From: CBDUBS01 sp965365445
Lineage (GTDB): Bacteria; Bacteroidota; Rhodothermia; Rhodothermales; DASSAV01
Direction of reading: 5' to 3'
NCBI GenBank assembly: GCA_965365445.1
Contig: CBDUBS010000006.1
Location: forward strand, 1-48,254
Length of the DNA stretch: 48,254 nucleotides
Below, piece by piece: positions 1 to 7,746 of this stretch (the first letter of the stretch is position 1; each line of letters starts with the position of its first letter). A program made the position numbers and the translations under genes. Below the pieces are notes generated by a model. The model was not told the DNA's origin and made no database searches. It worked only from the letters and a program-made list of their open reading frames with translations.

Positions 1-1271
1 TGGGTAAATCCGTTCGGGTCGGGCCCGGCCAGCAGCAGCCCCAGGTCGCCCCGGCCGGCTCCGATTTCCGCGATGACGCGCTCGACGGAGGTTTTGGGAA
101 GCACTTCGGCCTTGACCGACGAGAACACCTCCGAGCCGTCCGAGGGGAGCTTGAAGTACACCAGCCCCCCCGCCCCGATGCGTTTCCGTACGATCTCTTT
201 ATCCAGCCGATCCATGGCGGCGCGGCCAAGGTCGCCCTGGCCCGGTACGTTGATCGCCACGATGCGGCCCCCATTGCCGAGCACGTCGTCGAATACCCGG
301 AAGCCGCTGCCGGCCAGCGCACCGCTTACATCCTGGATTTCGAGACCGAAACGCAAATCCGGCTTGTCTGACCCGTAGCGGTGCATGGCGTCGGCGTAGC
401 TCATCCGAAGGAACGGCGTCTGAAGATCAACCCCGATCACGTCTTTCCATACGGCCCGGATCATGCCTTCCATGATCTCGAACACCAGTTCCTCGGTGGC
501 GAACGTCAACTCAACGTCTATTTGCGTGAACTCCGGCTGGCGGTCGGCGCGCAAGTCCTCATCCCGGAAGCACTTGACGATCTGGAAGTAGCGGTCCAGC
601 CCGGCCACCATGAGGATTTGCTTGTACGTCTGCGGGGACTGCGGCAGGGCGTAGAACTTCCCGGGGTGTATGCGACTCGGCACCAGGAAATCGCGGGCCC
701 CCTCCGGCGTCGATTTCATCAGCACCGGCGTTTCCACCTCTACGAAGTCGTTTCGGTCGAAGTACCGGCGGACGGCCTGGTAGAGCCGGTGCCGCAGGAG
801 CAGCTTGGTTTGCAGCTCCGGGCGGCGCATGTCCAGGTAGCGGTACTTCAACCGCGTATCCTCCGCAATCTGTTGCCGCTTCTCTTCGTGCGCCGAGATG
901 GAGAACGGCAGCACTTCGGCCGTATTCAGCACCAACAGGTCCGTAACCCGCACCTCGATGTCGCCGGTATCCAGCCTCGGGTTCACGGTTTCCGGCGAGC
1001 GCGTCGCCACCGTCCCCCGGATCGAAACGACGTACTCCGTGCGCAGGCGCTCGGCGCGGGTGTATGCTTCCTCGTGATCCTGAGGGGAAAAGACGATCTG
1101 GGTGAGCCCGTAGCGGTCCCGCAGGTCGATGAAAATGACGCCGCCGAGGTCGCGCCGGGTGTCCACCCAGCCTTTCAGGACTACCTCCTGCCCGACGTTT
1201 TCCGTCCTTAGCTCGCCGCAGTTGTGCGTCCGTCGTCCATGCTCGTCTTTGAACGAAATCAATTGCTCCAT
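1..1271 (-). CDS. aspS: Aspartyl-tRNA synthetase, C-terminus cut by window edge
   Basis: This cytoplasmic class II aminoacyl-tRNA synthetase charges tRNA-Asp with aspartate. The reading frame is open from the ATG at 1271 to the left edge, giving about 423 residues of a protein that is usually near 590. It begins MEQLISFKDEHGRRTHNCGE, followed by an OB-fold anticodon-binding domain (GWVDTRRDLGGVIFIDLRDR). The class II catalytic core follows, with motif 2 seen as FRDEDLRADRQPEFTQID and a substrate loop (LPQSPQTYKQILM). The last visible part (VAINVPGQGDLGRAAMDRLD, then LVYFKLPSDG) is the GAD insertion typical of bacterial-type AspRS. Motif 3 lies beyond the edge. The gene is transcribed away from the peptide transporter gene at 1595. 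Identity is near certain; whether the enzyme is discriminating or non-discriminating cannot be judged. Confidence 0.97.
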   Translation of the reverse strand, partial: MEQLISFKDEHGRRTHNCGELRTENVGQEVVLKGWVDTRRDLGGVIFIDLRDRYGLTQIVFSPQDHEEAYTRAERLRTEYVVSIRGTVATRSPETVNPRLDTGDIEVRVTDLLVLNTAEVLPFSISAHEEKRQQIAEDTRLKYRYLDMRRPELQTKLLLRHRLYQAVRRYFDRNDFVEVETPVLMKSTPEGARDFLVPSRIHPGKFYALPQSPQTYKQILMVAGLDRYFQIVKCFRDEDLRADRQPEFTQIDVELTFATEELVFEIMEGMIRAVWKDVIGVDLQTPFLRMSYADAMHRYGSDKPDLRFGLEIQDVSGALAGSGFRVFDDVLGNGGRIVAINVPGQGDLGRAAMDRLDKEIVRKRIGAGGLVYFKLPSDGSEVFSSVKAEVLPKTSVERVIAEIGAGRGDLGLLLAGPDPNGFT

Positions 1272-1594
1272 GGTGTATATCGCTGCCCGGCCGCGCCGGT
1301 GTGAATCCCCATTGAAAAGAACAACCAATATACGACGTTTCCTGAACAACGCGGGATAAGCCGGGCTGGATTATCTTCTCGGAAGGGTCTGGGCAGTGGA
1401 CTTGCGGGTGAAACCGGCCAATAAAGAATGAACCAATCCTGTTGCGGATTGCTTTTGCAATCGTTCTACGATAGTTATCGGCCCGCACCCGCAGTCATGG
1501 CGACCCACGAACGGGATTTTGCCGAACGCTTCCGATTGCGTAGCTTAGGAGCGCCCTTCTTCGTTCCGTTTCACCCCTTTTTTCGAGCCGTTTT
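1272..1594. other. Divergent intergenic region between aspS and the peptide transporter gene
   Basis: These 323 bases lie between two divergent genes and should hold promoters for both. I see a short 6-bp inverted repeat with a TTTT loop at 1447-1462 and a TATATT-like hexamer on the minus strand (about 1327-1332) roughly 55 bases upstream of the aspS start. No matching upstream promoter element is convincing for either gene. No RNA gene or protein-coding region is supported here. Confidence 0.5.
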
Positions 1595-3121
1595 ATGGCG
1601 AAAACCTCAGACCTCGAAACCGCTACGACGGCAGCGCCCACAGGCGCCCCGACGACCGGCTTTTTCGGCCACCCGCGCGGGCTGGCGACGCTGTTTTTCA
1701 CCGAAATGTGGGAGCGCTTCAGCTACTACGGTATGCGGGCGCTGCTGGTGCTGTTCATGACGGCGGCCGTCGCCGGGGAGAATCCGGGCCTGGGGTTCGA
1801 AGTGGGACAGGCTACCGCTATCTACGGACTATTCACCTCCCTCGTCTACTTCCTCGCCCTGCCCGGCGGCTGGGTTGCCGATAAGCTCTGGGGCCAGCGC
1901 AAAGCCGTGTTCATCGGAGGCATCTTCATCGCGCTCGGCAACTTCGGCCTCGTCATCCCCTCGATGATCTCGTTCTACCTGGGACTGCTGTTCATCATTG
2001 TCGGTACGGGCTTGCTCAAGCCGAACGTCAGCACCATGGTGGGCGATCTGTATCCGGAAGGAGGGGCGCGCCGCGATGCCGGATTCTCCATCTTTTATAT
2101 GGGCATCAACATCGGCGCGTTCATTGCTCCGCTCATCGTGGGGTTCTTCGGCGAGCAGATCAACTGGCATCTGGGCTTCCTCGCCTCCGGCATCGGCATG
2201 GTTCTCGGCCTGACGCAATACAAGCTCGGCGACAAGTACCTCGGCACGGCCGGATACTTGCAAGGCGGCGAGTCGGAGAGCGTGGTGAGCGCCCGCGCCC
2301 GGAAATTCTACATGATTCTCGGGGTTTCGGGACTCGTGGTGGCTTTATTCGTGGCGCTGATGGTGACGGGTCTCCTGCCGGTAACGCTCCAGGGCTTCGC
2401 TACGGTGCTCGGGTACGCCATCATCGCGATGGTATTCGTGTACTTTGCGTATCTGATATTCGCCGGAGGGTATTCTTCCATCGAGCGGAAACGGCTGGGG
2501 GTCATCCTGTGGCTGTTCATTCTCGCCGCCCTGTTCTGGGCCGGATTCGAGCAAGCCGGCTCGTCGCTGAATCTGTTCGCCCGCGACCTGACCAACCGCA
2601 ATCTGCTCGGATGGGAGATTCCGGCCTCGTGGCTCCAGGCCATCAACCCGATCTTCATCATCGCCTTCGCGCCGGTGTTCGGCTGGCTGTGGGTGTGGCT
2701 GGCCCGCCGCGACGCCAACCCGAGCATCCCGGTCAAGTTCGCCCTCGGCTTGCTGGGGCTTGCCGCCGGGTTCTTCGTCATCATGTGGGGCGCGGCCAAC
2801 GCTACCGAGGCTACCCCGGCTTCCCCCGCATGGCTCGTCGTAACCTACTTCCTGTTCACCGTAGGGGAGTTGTGCCTCTCGCCGGTCGGCCTTTCGTCCA
2901 TCACCAAGCTGGCCCCGCAGGGCCGCGTCGGGCAGATGATGGGCATCTGGTTCATTGGTGCCGCCCTCGGCAACCTGTTCGCCGGACTGGTGGCGGGCGA
3001 ACTCGAAACGCTCTCGATGGAGCGGCTGTTCTGGTATGTGGCCGTCGTATCGGCCGGCGCCGGTATCGTGGCATTCGGCGTCAGCCCGTGGGTCAAGAAG
3101 CTCACCGGCGGCGTGAAATGA
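1595..3121 (+). CDS. POT/PTR2-family proton-dependent oligopeptide transporter
   Basis: A 508-residue inner-membrane protein of the major facilitator superfamily, POT (PTR2) family, which imports di- and tripeptides with protons. The sequence has about 12-14 hydrophobic segments. The family signature near the N-terminus is clear: FFTEMWERFSYYGMRALLVL (about residues 30-50), with the ExxER-type charged motif of TM1. The second signature appears around residues 145-175 (GTGLLKPNVSTMVGDLYPEG, then RDAGFSIFYMGINIGAF). A conserved Glu stands late in the protein (YFLFTVGELCLSPVGLS). Length matches bacterial POT members such as DtpA-D. The ATG start has no clear Shine-Dalgarno sequence, which is common in Bacteroidota. 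A strong terminator follows directly. The substrate range cannot be told from sequence. Confidence 0.94.
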   Translation: MAKTSDLETATTAAPTGAPTTGFFGHPRGLATLFFTEMWERFSYYGMRALLVLFMTAAVAGENPGLGFEVGQATAIYGLFTSLVYFLALPGGWVADKLWGQRKAVFIGGIFIALGNFGLVIPSMISFYLGLLFIIVGTGLLKPNVSTMVGDLYPEGGARRDAGFSIFYMGINIGAFIAPLIVGFFGEQINWHLGFLASGIGMVLGLTQYKLGDKYLGTAGYLQGGESESVVSARARKFYMILGVSGLVVALFVALMVTGLLPVTLQGFATVLGYAIIAMVFVYFAYLIFAGGYSSIERKRLGVILWLFILAALFWAGFEQAGSSLNLFARDLTNRNLLGWEIPASWLQAINPIFIIAFAPVFGWLWVWLARRDANPSIPVKFALGLLGLAAGFFVIMWGAANATEATPASPAWLVVTYFLFTVGELCLSPVGLSSITKLAPQGRVGQMMGIWFIGAALGNLFAGLVAGELETLSMERLFWYVAVVSAGAGIVAFGVSPWVKKLTGGVK

Positions 3122-3129
3122 TTAGTAAG

Positions 3130-3160
3130 GGCCCCGGAGCGTTCCGGGGCCTTTTTGTTT
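3130..3160 (+). terminator. Rho-independent terminator after the peptide transporter gene
   Basis: A perfect 9-bp GC-rich stem (GGCCCCGGA at 3130-3138 with TCCGGGGCC at 3143-3151), a four-base loop (GCGT) and a following TTTTTGTTT tract make a classic intrinsic terminator. It starts 9 bases after the transporter stop codon and ends only a few bases before the dut start. Confidence 0.88.
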
Positions 3161-3166
3161 CCGGTT

Positions 3167-3616
3167 ATGAACGCAATCGAAATACCCATCCAGATTTTGC
3201 CGCACGCCGAAGGGCTGGACCTGCCCGGGTACGCCACGTCGCTCAGCGCCGGCATGGATTTACGGGCGGCCGTCGCCGAACCGGTCGTGGTGGAGCCCGG
3301 CAGCCGGGCGCTCATCCCGACGGGACTACGGATCGCTCTCCCCGAAGGGTACGAAGGGCAGGTGCGGCCCCGCAGCGGGCTGGCCGTGAAGCACGGCATC
3401 ACGGTGCTCAACAGCCCCGGCACTATCGATGCCGACTACCGGGGAGAAGTGCAGGTTATCCTGGTCAACCACGGCCGGGAGGCGTTCACGGTGCGTCGGG
3501 GCGAGCGCATCGCGCAGTTGGTGGTGGCGGCGCACGGCCGCGTGGCCTGGAGCCCGCAAGCCGATCTCGATGACACACGCCGGGGCTCGGGAGGCTTCGG
3601 GCATACCGGCATCTAA
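3167..3616 (+). CDS. dut: dUTP diphosphatase (trimeric dUTPase)
   Basis: A 149-residue enzyme that hydrolyses dUTP to dUMP and pyrophosphate, keeping uracil out of DNA and feeding dTMP synthesis. All five motifs of the homotrimeric family are present in order: AGMDLRAA, RPRSGLAVKHGI, GTIDADYRGEVQVILVNHG, RIAQLVV and the C-terminal RGSGGFGHTGI. The last carries His where most family members have Ser. The start at 3167 (MNAIEIPIQILPHAEG) matches the usual N-terminus; an in-frame TTG at 3155 lies inside the T-tract of the preceding terminator and is unlikely. The methyltransferase gene follows after 18 bases, so the two are probably co-transcribed. Confidence 0.96.
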   Translation: MNAIEIPIQILPHAEGLDLPGYATSLSAGMDLRAAVAEPVVVEPGSRALIPTGLRIALPEGYEGQVRPRSGLAVKHGITVLNSPGTIDADYRGEVQVILVNHGREAFTVRRGERIAQLVVAAHGRVAWSPQADLDDTRRGSGGFGHTGI

Positions 3617-3634
3617 CGGTCGGAGGGACCGCGC

Positions 3635-4339
3635 ATGACGATCTACGGAGCGGCGAAAAAACTCTGGCGACGGATTCCGCTCGCCTGGCGGCACCGGGTG
3701 CGCCACAATCCGGTCGTGGCGGCCGTCATCGAAATGATAGCCCGGCGCACCGCCGCGCACGACGAGGTGTATGACGCCGCCTATTTCGCCAACGTAGACA
3801 AGTCCAGCGTGCCCTCCGCCCGCATGATGAGCGCTTCCATCGTAGAGGAATTCGCTCCCCGAACGGTGCTGGATGTCGGATGCGGCACAGGCGCCTTATT
3901 GAAAGCGCTGGCGGACCGGGGCGTTCAGGGGAAGGGGGCCGAACTGGCCGATGCCGCCATCGCCGTCTGCCGGCAGCGCGGTCTGGACGTAACACGCTTC
4001 GATATAGAACGCGACGACCCGGCGGTCCTCGGCTCCGGCTACGATGTGGTTTGCTCGATGGAAGTGGCCGAGCACCTTCCGGAACACCTTGCGGATCGGT
4101 ACGTCGCGATGCTGTGCCAGGCCGGGCCGGTGGTGGTGCTCACGGCCGCCCCGCCGGGGCAGGGCGGCACCGACCACGTCAACGAGCAGCCCAACAGCTA
4201 CTGGATCACGAAATTCGAGCAAGTGGGATTCGCGCTTAACGAGGAAACGACGGCTCGGTGGCGAAGCACGTGGGCGGAGCAGGGAGTAACGTGGTTCTTC
4301 GCCAACAACGTCATGGTGTTTCGCCGGAGCGCCCCCTAA
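3635..4339 (+). CDS. Class I SAM-dependent methyltransferase
   Basis: A 234-residue soluble protein with a Rossmann-fold methyltransferase domain in its middle. Motif I is VLDVGCGTGALLKAL (about residues 77-91), with the acidic residue after the second strand near GAELADAAI and a motif IV-like DVVCSMEVAEHL (about 136-147). The N-terminal 60 residues are basic and carry no catalytic motif. The substrate is unknown; the proximity of glycosyltransferases and FkbM methyltransferases 2-3 kb away makes a sugar or lipid-linked substrate possible, but this is only context. Its 3' end overlaps the convergent outer-membrane protein gene by 4 bases. Confidence 0.85.
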   Translation: MTIYGAAKKLWRRIPLAWRHRVRHNPVVAAVIEMIARRTAAHDEVYDAAYFANVDKSSVPSARMMSASIVEEFAPRTVLDVGCGTGALLKALADRGVQGKGAELADAAIAVCRQRGLDVTRFDIERDDPAVLGSGYDVVCSMEVAEHLPEHLADRYVAMLCQAGPVVVLTAAPPGQGGTDHVNEQPNSYWITKFEQVGFALNEETTARWRSTWAEQGVTWFFANNVMVFRRSAP

Positions 4340-5985
4340 AAAGTAGGGGCGAGCCGCAGCCACAGCGACGGGCCCAGGCCGAAGCCGGCGTCCTTCAGCG
4401 GCCAGGCCAGCTCCAGCCGCAACAGGCGCTCGTCCAGCCCGATTCCGAACCCGGCCGACGGTAACACATCGTCTACGTCGAAGGAGCGGCGCGCCCCCCA
4501 ACCATTCGTCCAGCCGAAATCGGCGAAGCCGAGCAGGTGGAAGTCGTCGAGGAAACCCAGGTCCATGTCCCCGAGGATGTATTCGACGTTGCCGAGCAGC
4601 ATATCCGTTCCGTAAAACGCGTTCTGTGGGTAAGCGCGCACCGACCCGACGCCGCCGAGCGTGAAGCCCTTCTGATAAGGGACCGTCCCCGAAGTGGTTC
4701 CGCCCCGAAGGCGCAGAGCCAGGCTGCCGTACCGGCCGGTAGGCAGGTAGGCCCTGGCGTCGGCCGTAAGCCGGGTATACTCGAAGTCGCCCCCCATCCC
4801 GCGACTGGTTTCGATCTCGGTGCGGAGCGCAGCGCCCCGCGGCAGGTCCTCGTAACTGCGGACGGCTCCGGCCTCCAGAGCCAGCTTGAGCGCCCCGATG
4901 CGGTCTTCATCCACGGGCGGGTTTACCCGGAAACCGTCGCCGCCGAAAAGCGACCAGTGGACGTTTCGATCCAGGCTTCGGTAGTCCTCCGAAAAGTACC
5001 CGGCGGTAAGTTGTGCATACGGCGTGAGCCGTCCCACGGCATACGCCGACCACCCCTCTACCTCATAGTAGTCGAAAAAATCGTTCTTGAAGAAGAACGC
5101 CGCCAGCGAGTTTTCCGTCCAGGTAGTTTTCCACGTGTCGTTCGTGGCCGTATTGCGGCGGTAGGCTCCGCCAACCTTCAGGCCATAGCGGTCCGAAGGG
5201 GCGTCGGTCAGGCGAACCTCACCGCCGACTTCGTAGCGTACTTTTTCCAGACCGAAGGCATATCCTACCTGCCCGATGATTTTGAGGCGGTCCTCGTCGT
5301 CGAAATTCAGCGGCCGGGCACCGATCCCAACGACCAGCCCTTCCACCCGATTATACCGCCATGCGGGGATATACCGATAGGGCAAAGCATAGGAGAAGGG
5401 CCACCCGTCGGAGGAGCCGCCCGCATAGGCGTACCCGTTGGTATGGTGGGAGCCGGAGGTGTCTCCATCCACCGGCTCTGCACGGCCGTCATGATCGTGT
5501 GCTGCCGGCCACGGCCAGAAGCGCTTGAATCGTTCCTCCCTCTCCCGCTTCCAGCGGGCGATGAAACTTTCGTCGTCCTCGTACTCCTCCGCTTCCAGCC
5601 CTCGGGCGAGATCGATGGCGTCCTCGATGGTTTGCTCGATTTCAAAAAGCCGTTCGGATAGGTCTGTGTTTCCGTCTTCCTCGGCCTCCCGGCGCAGGCT
5701 GCGAAGGTCCTGGCGCACGTCGCTGAGCAACCGTTCGATCTCTGCCGCATCCAAGCGATCGGCTCGGTCGAGCTCGCGGCTCATCTGGTCCAGCCGCTCT
5801 TCGTACCGGTCCGTCCTGGCCGCTTCAGCGGCATCTCGGATCGAGTCGGAGAGACGCTGCACCCATGCCTCCAGGTCTCGGTCCGGCGTCGCTGAAGTGG
5901 TTGCCTCCCTCTGTTGCGCGGCGGCCGACTGGAAGAGAATCAGGGAGACGAGGAAACAGGCAAAGCGGAGCTTGAACAGGCTCAT
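4336..5985 (-). CDS. Outer-membrane beta-barrel protein with coiled-coil N-terminus (Omp85/D15-like barrel)
   Basis: A 549-residue protein starting MSLFKLRFACFLVSLILF with a signal peptide ending at about SAAAQ. Residues of about 35-150 are rich in Glu, Arg, Asp and Leu with heptad spacing (for example ERLDQMSRELDRADRLD), so they are predicted to be helical coiled coil in the periplasm. A short low-complexity linker (HDHDGRAEPVDGDTSGSHH) follows. From about residue 200 the chain alternates polar and hydrophobic residues as a beta-barrel and ends in Phe (RLAPTF), the usual beta-signal. The segment KGFTLGGVGSVRAYP (VRAY at residues 449-452) resembles the lid-loop VRGY/F motif of Omp85 and TpsB transporters. 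No POTRA domain is recognisable. The start was chosen at the signal peptide; a longer frame upstream has no membrane signal. Family identity is moderate; outer-membrane location is strong. Confidence 0.75.
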   Translation of the reverse strand: MSLFKLRFACFLVSLILFQSAAAQQREATTSATPDRDLEAWVQRLSDSIRDAAEAARTDRYEERLDQMSRELDRADRLDAAEIERLLSDVRQDLRSLRREAEEDGNTDLSERLFEIEQTIEDAIDLARGLEAEEYEDDESFIARWKREREERFKRFWPWPAAHDHDGRAEPVDGDTSGSHHTNGYAYAGGSSDGWPFSYALPYRYIPAWRYNRVEGLVVGIGARPLNFDDEDRLKIIGQVGYAFGLEKVRYEVGGEVRLTDAPSDRYGLKVGGAYRRNTATNDTWKTTWTENSLAAFFFKNDFFDYYEVEGWSAYAVGRLTPYAQLTAGYFSEDYRSLDRNVHWSLFGGDGFRVNPPVDEDRIGALKLALEAGAVRSYEDLPRGAALRTEIETSRGMGGDFEYTRLTADARAYLPTGRYGSLALRLRGGTTSGTVPYQKGFTLGGVGSVRAYPQNAFYGTDMLLGNVEYILGDMDLGFLDDFHLLGFADFGWTNGWGARRSFDVDDVLPSAGFGIGLDERLLRLELAWPLKDAGFGLGPSLWLRLAPTF

Positions 5986-6132
5986 GGGTGGCACCGTAAA
6001 GACAGGGGTCCCGGAGAAAAAGGTTGTTTTGCATACGAAGAGCGCCCGGCTATTGTTACACTCCATTCGGATGGAGATCTTTCCTGCGGCGCCGTACCTG
6101 TTCTCTAAGCCGCCGTCAAACCGGCTTCCGTA

Positions 6133-6834
6133 ATGCGGATCGAAACCTTTCTCGAGCATACCTTTTACACGCCCCCTCTGGGGCCGGAGTCCGTAGTGCT
6201 CGATCTCGGGGCGAACCGGGGCGGATTTTCCCATCATCTCATTCAGCGGTTCGGATGCCGGTGCTTTGCCGTGGAGGCATCGCCGGAAGTTTTTGCACGG
6301 ATTCCAGGCCATCCCAGGCTGCAAGCGGATAGTTTCGCGGTTACGGAAACAACGGGTTCCGTTACATTTTACGTGAGCGATTCGGACAGCGAATCCTCCG
6401 GCCTAACCCGCCTGGAGGGAATTACCTACGAGCGGGAGGTAAACGTAGTCGGTCGGACCCTCATGGAATATGTTGCCGAACAGCGTCTGGGCAGTCTCGA
6501 TCTGGTGAAACTTGACATCGAAGGGGCGGAGATTGGCGTCATCGACACGCTCCCGGATGACTTCCTGAAAAACGTGGGGCAATTTACCATCGAGTTCCAC
6601 GATTTTGCCGGCGTGTATCCTGCCGCAGAGGTGGAGCGCATCCTGGCGCGGTTTCGGGGCCTTGGGTTTCTGGTGTACCGGAAGGCACGGTTCCGGCACT
6701 ACGATGTGCTCCTGCTCAACCGCGCCCGCCTCGGCATATCGCTGGTGGAATGGCTCTGGATACGGTATGCACTCCACTACGGAGCGGGAGCGTGGCGGGT
6801 CGCCCGTCGGTTGATTACGGGCGAGGAAGCTTGA
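6133..6834 (+). CDS. FkbM-family methyltransferase
   Basis: A 233-residue SAM-dependent methyltransferase of the FkbM type, a family that often O-methylates sugars or polyketide hydroxyls. Motif I is VVLDLGANRGGFSHHL (about residues 22-37), followed by the acidic strand-2 end CFAVEASPE. The FkbM signature appears as DLVKLDIEGAEIGVIDTLPD (about 122-141). The C-terminus (about 190-233) carries a hydrophobic Trp-rich stretch (LVEWLWIRYALHY) that may sit on the membrane. It is transcribed divergently from the beta-barrel gene across 147 bases and converges with a second FkbM gene 4 bases away. The substrate is unknown; a role in decorating the neighbouring polysaccharide is inferred from context. 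Confidence 0.88.
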   Translation: MRIETFLEHTFYTPPLGPESVVLDLGANRGGFSHHLIQRFGCRCFAVEASPEVFARIPGHPRLQADSFAVTETTGSVTFYVSDSDSESSGLTRLEGITYEREVNVVGRTLMEYVAEQRLGSLDLVKLDIEGAEIGVIDTLPDDFLKNVGQFTIEFHDFAGVYPAAEVERILARFRGLGFLVYRKARFRHYDVLLLNRARLGISLVEWLWIRYALHYGAGAWRVARRLITGEEA

Positions 6835-6838
6835 CCGG

Positions 6839-7534
6839 CTAAACCCGGAAAAACAGACCGTCTACCTGGAATAGCTGATGGGTAGCCGGGTCTTTGAAGC
6901 CGGGTTCGAGCCACATAAGGCTGAACCCCTGCTCCTTGAGCAATTCGATGATGCCGGTCATCAGGGTTTCCCCTTCGTACAGCTCGACGAGCGACATTTC
7001 GACCTGGAGCCCTGAAATTCGTTTCAGGCTTCCCAGGGCTCCTTCGAGTACGTTTTTCTCGTACCCCTGCGTATCGATTTTAAGAAAGGCACGGTTGCCG
7101 GTCTGGAAATACTCGTCAAACACCGAGTCGAGCGTGTGTACTTCTATTTCTTCCGATCCGATCTGGTGAAAGGCGCTATCGATTTCGAAGGATTTCGGTC
7201 GCATCTCGCGGAGCGAACTCGAAGCCGTCAGTCCGGAGATGTGTATCGTGTCCGACCTCCGGGATTCACCGAGCGCCATGCGCCGCGCTTCCCAGAAGGG
7301 ATCGGCGGACGCACCGGCCATCAGTTCCGCAAACACCGCCGACTGAGGCTCGAAGGATACGATGCGTCCCCGGTATCCGAGGCTCCGGATCATACGGGCA
7401 TACTGGCCGCTGTGCGCCCCAACGTCGAATATCAGATCGATGCGGCGGCTTTTTAGCAACGTCATGAGGGGGTACCGGGTAATGTCATACCCCGTTTTGT
7501 GCAGTGCAGTTTTTACCAGATCACGCCAGCCCAT
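6839..7534 (-). CDS. FkbM-family methyltransferase, last gene of the polysaccharide run
   Basis: A 231-residue FkbM methyltransferase. Motif I is LIFDVGAHSGQYARMIRSLG (about residues 33-52), with VSFEPQ at the end of strand 2 and the family signature AFLKIDTQGYEKNVLEGALG near residues 140-160. I chose the ATG at 7534 (MGWRDLVKTALHKTG); a TTG one codon upstream fits slightly better with the distant GGAGGG, so the start is uncertain by one residue. It is separated by 212 bases from the glycosyltransferase gene upstream, so it may have its own promoter. It differs clearly in sequence from the convergent FkbM gene next to it, so the pair is not a recent duplication. Confidence 0.88.
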   Translation of the reverse strand: MGWRDLVKTALHKTGYDITRYPLMTLLKSRRIDLIFDVGAHSGQYARMIRSLGYRGRIVSFEPQSAVFAELMAGASADPFWEARRMALGESRRSDTIHISGLTASSSLREMRPKSFEIDSAFHQIGSEEIEVHTLDSVFDEYFQTGNRAFLKIDTQGYEKNVLEGALGSLKRISGLQVEMSLVELYEGETLMTGIIELLKEQGFSLMWLEPGFKDPATHQLFQVDGLFFRV

Positions 7535-7746
7535 CAAGATCCGTGTTTTTGTGCCCTCCGGAGATTCCGGGTTGTGTTTGGTAGGACAGGAATATAGGGT
7601 TTGAACGGAGGTGCGGCTACCCCTAGGGTAATATGAGCGGATCGTCCGTTTCGGATTCATCGCTCGCCGGAGTGACGAAGCTACGTGCCCCAGACAAACG
7701 GCGCTACGGGTCTCCTGGTCACAGCCGGGATAAGTGTTTAGCGATT

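Noticed and set aside
1447..1462. GATTGC-TTTT-GCAATC inverted repeat upstream of the peptide transporter gene
   Set aside because: The 6-bp stem is short, has no T-run after it and is not placed near a promoter that I can support.
559..1488. 309-codon minus-strand frame overlapping aspS
   Set aside because: It is out of frame with aspS, which has full class II synthetase motifs over the same bases.
4537..5661. 374-codon open frame opposite the outer-membrane protein gene
   Set aside because: The minus-strand frame has a signal peptide, barrel pattern and C-terminal Phe; the plus-strand frame has none of these.
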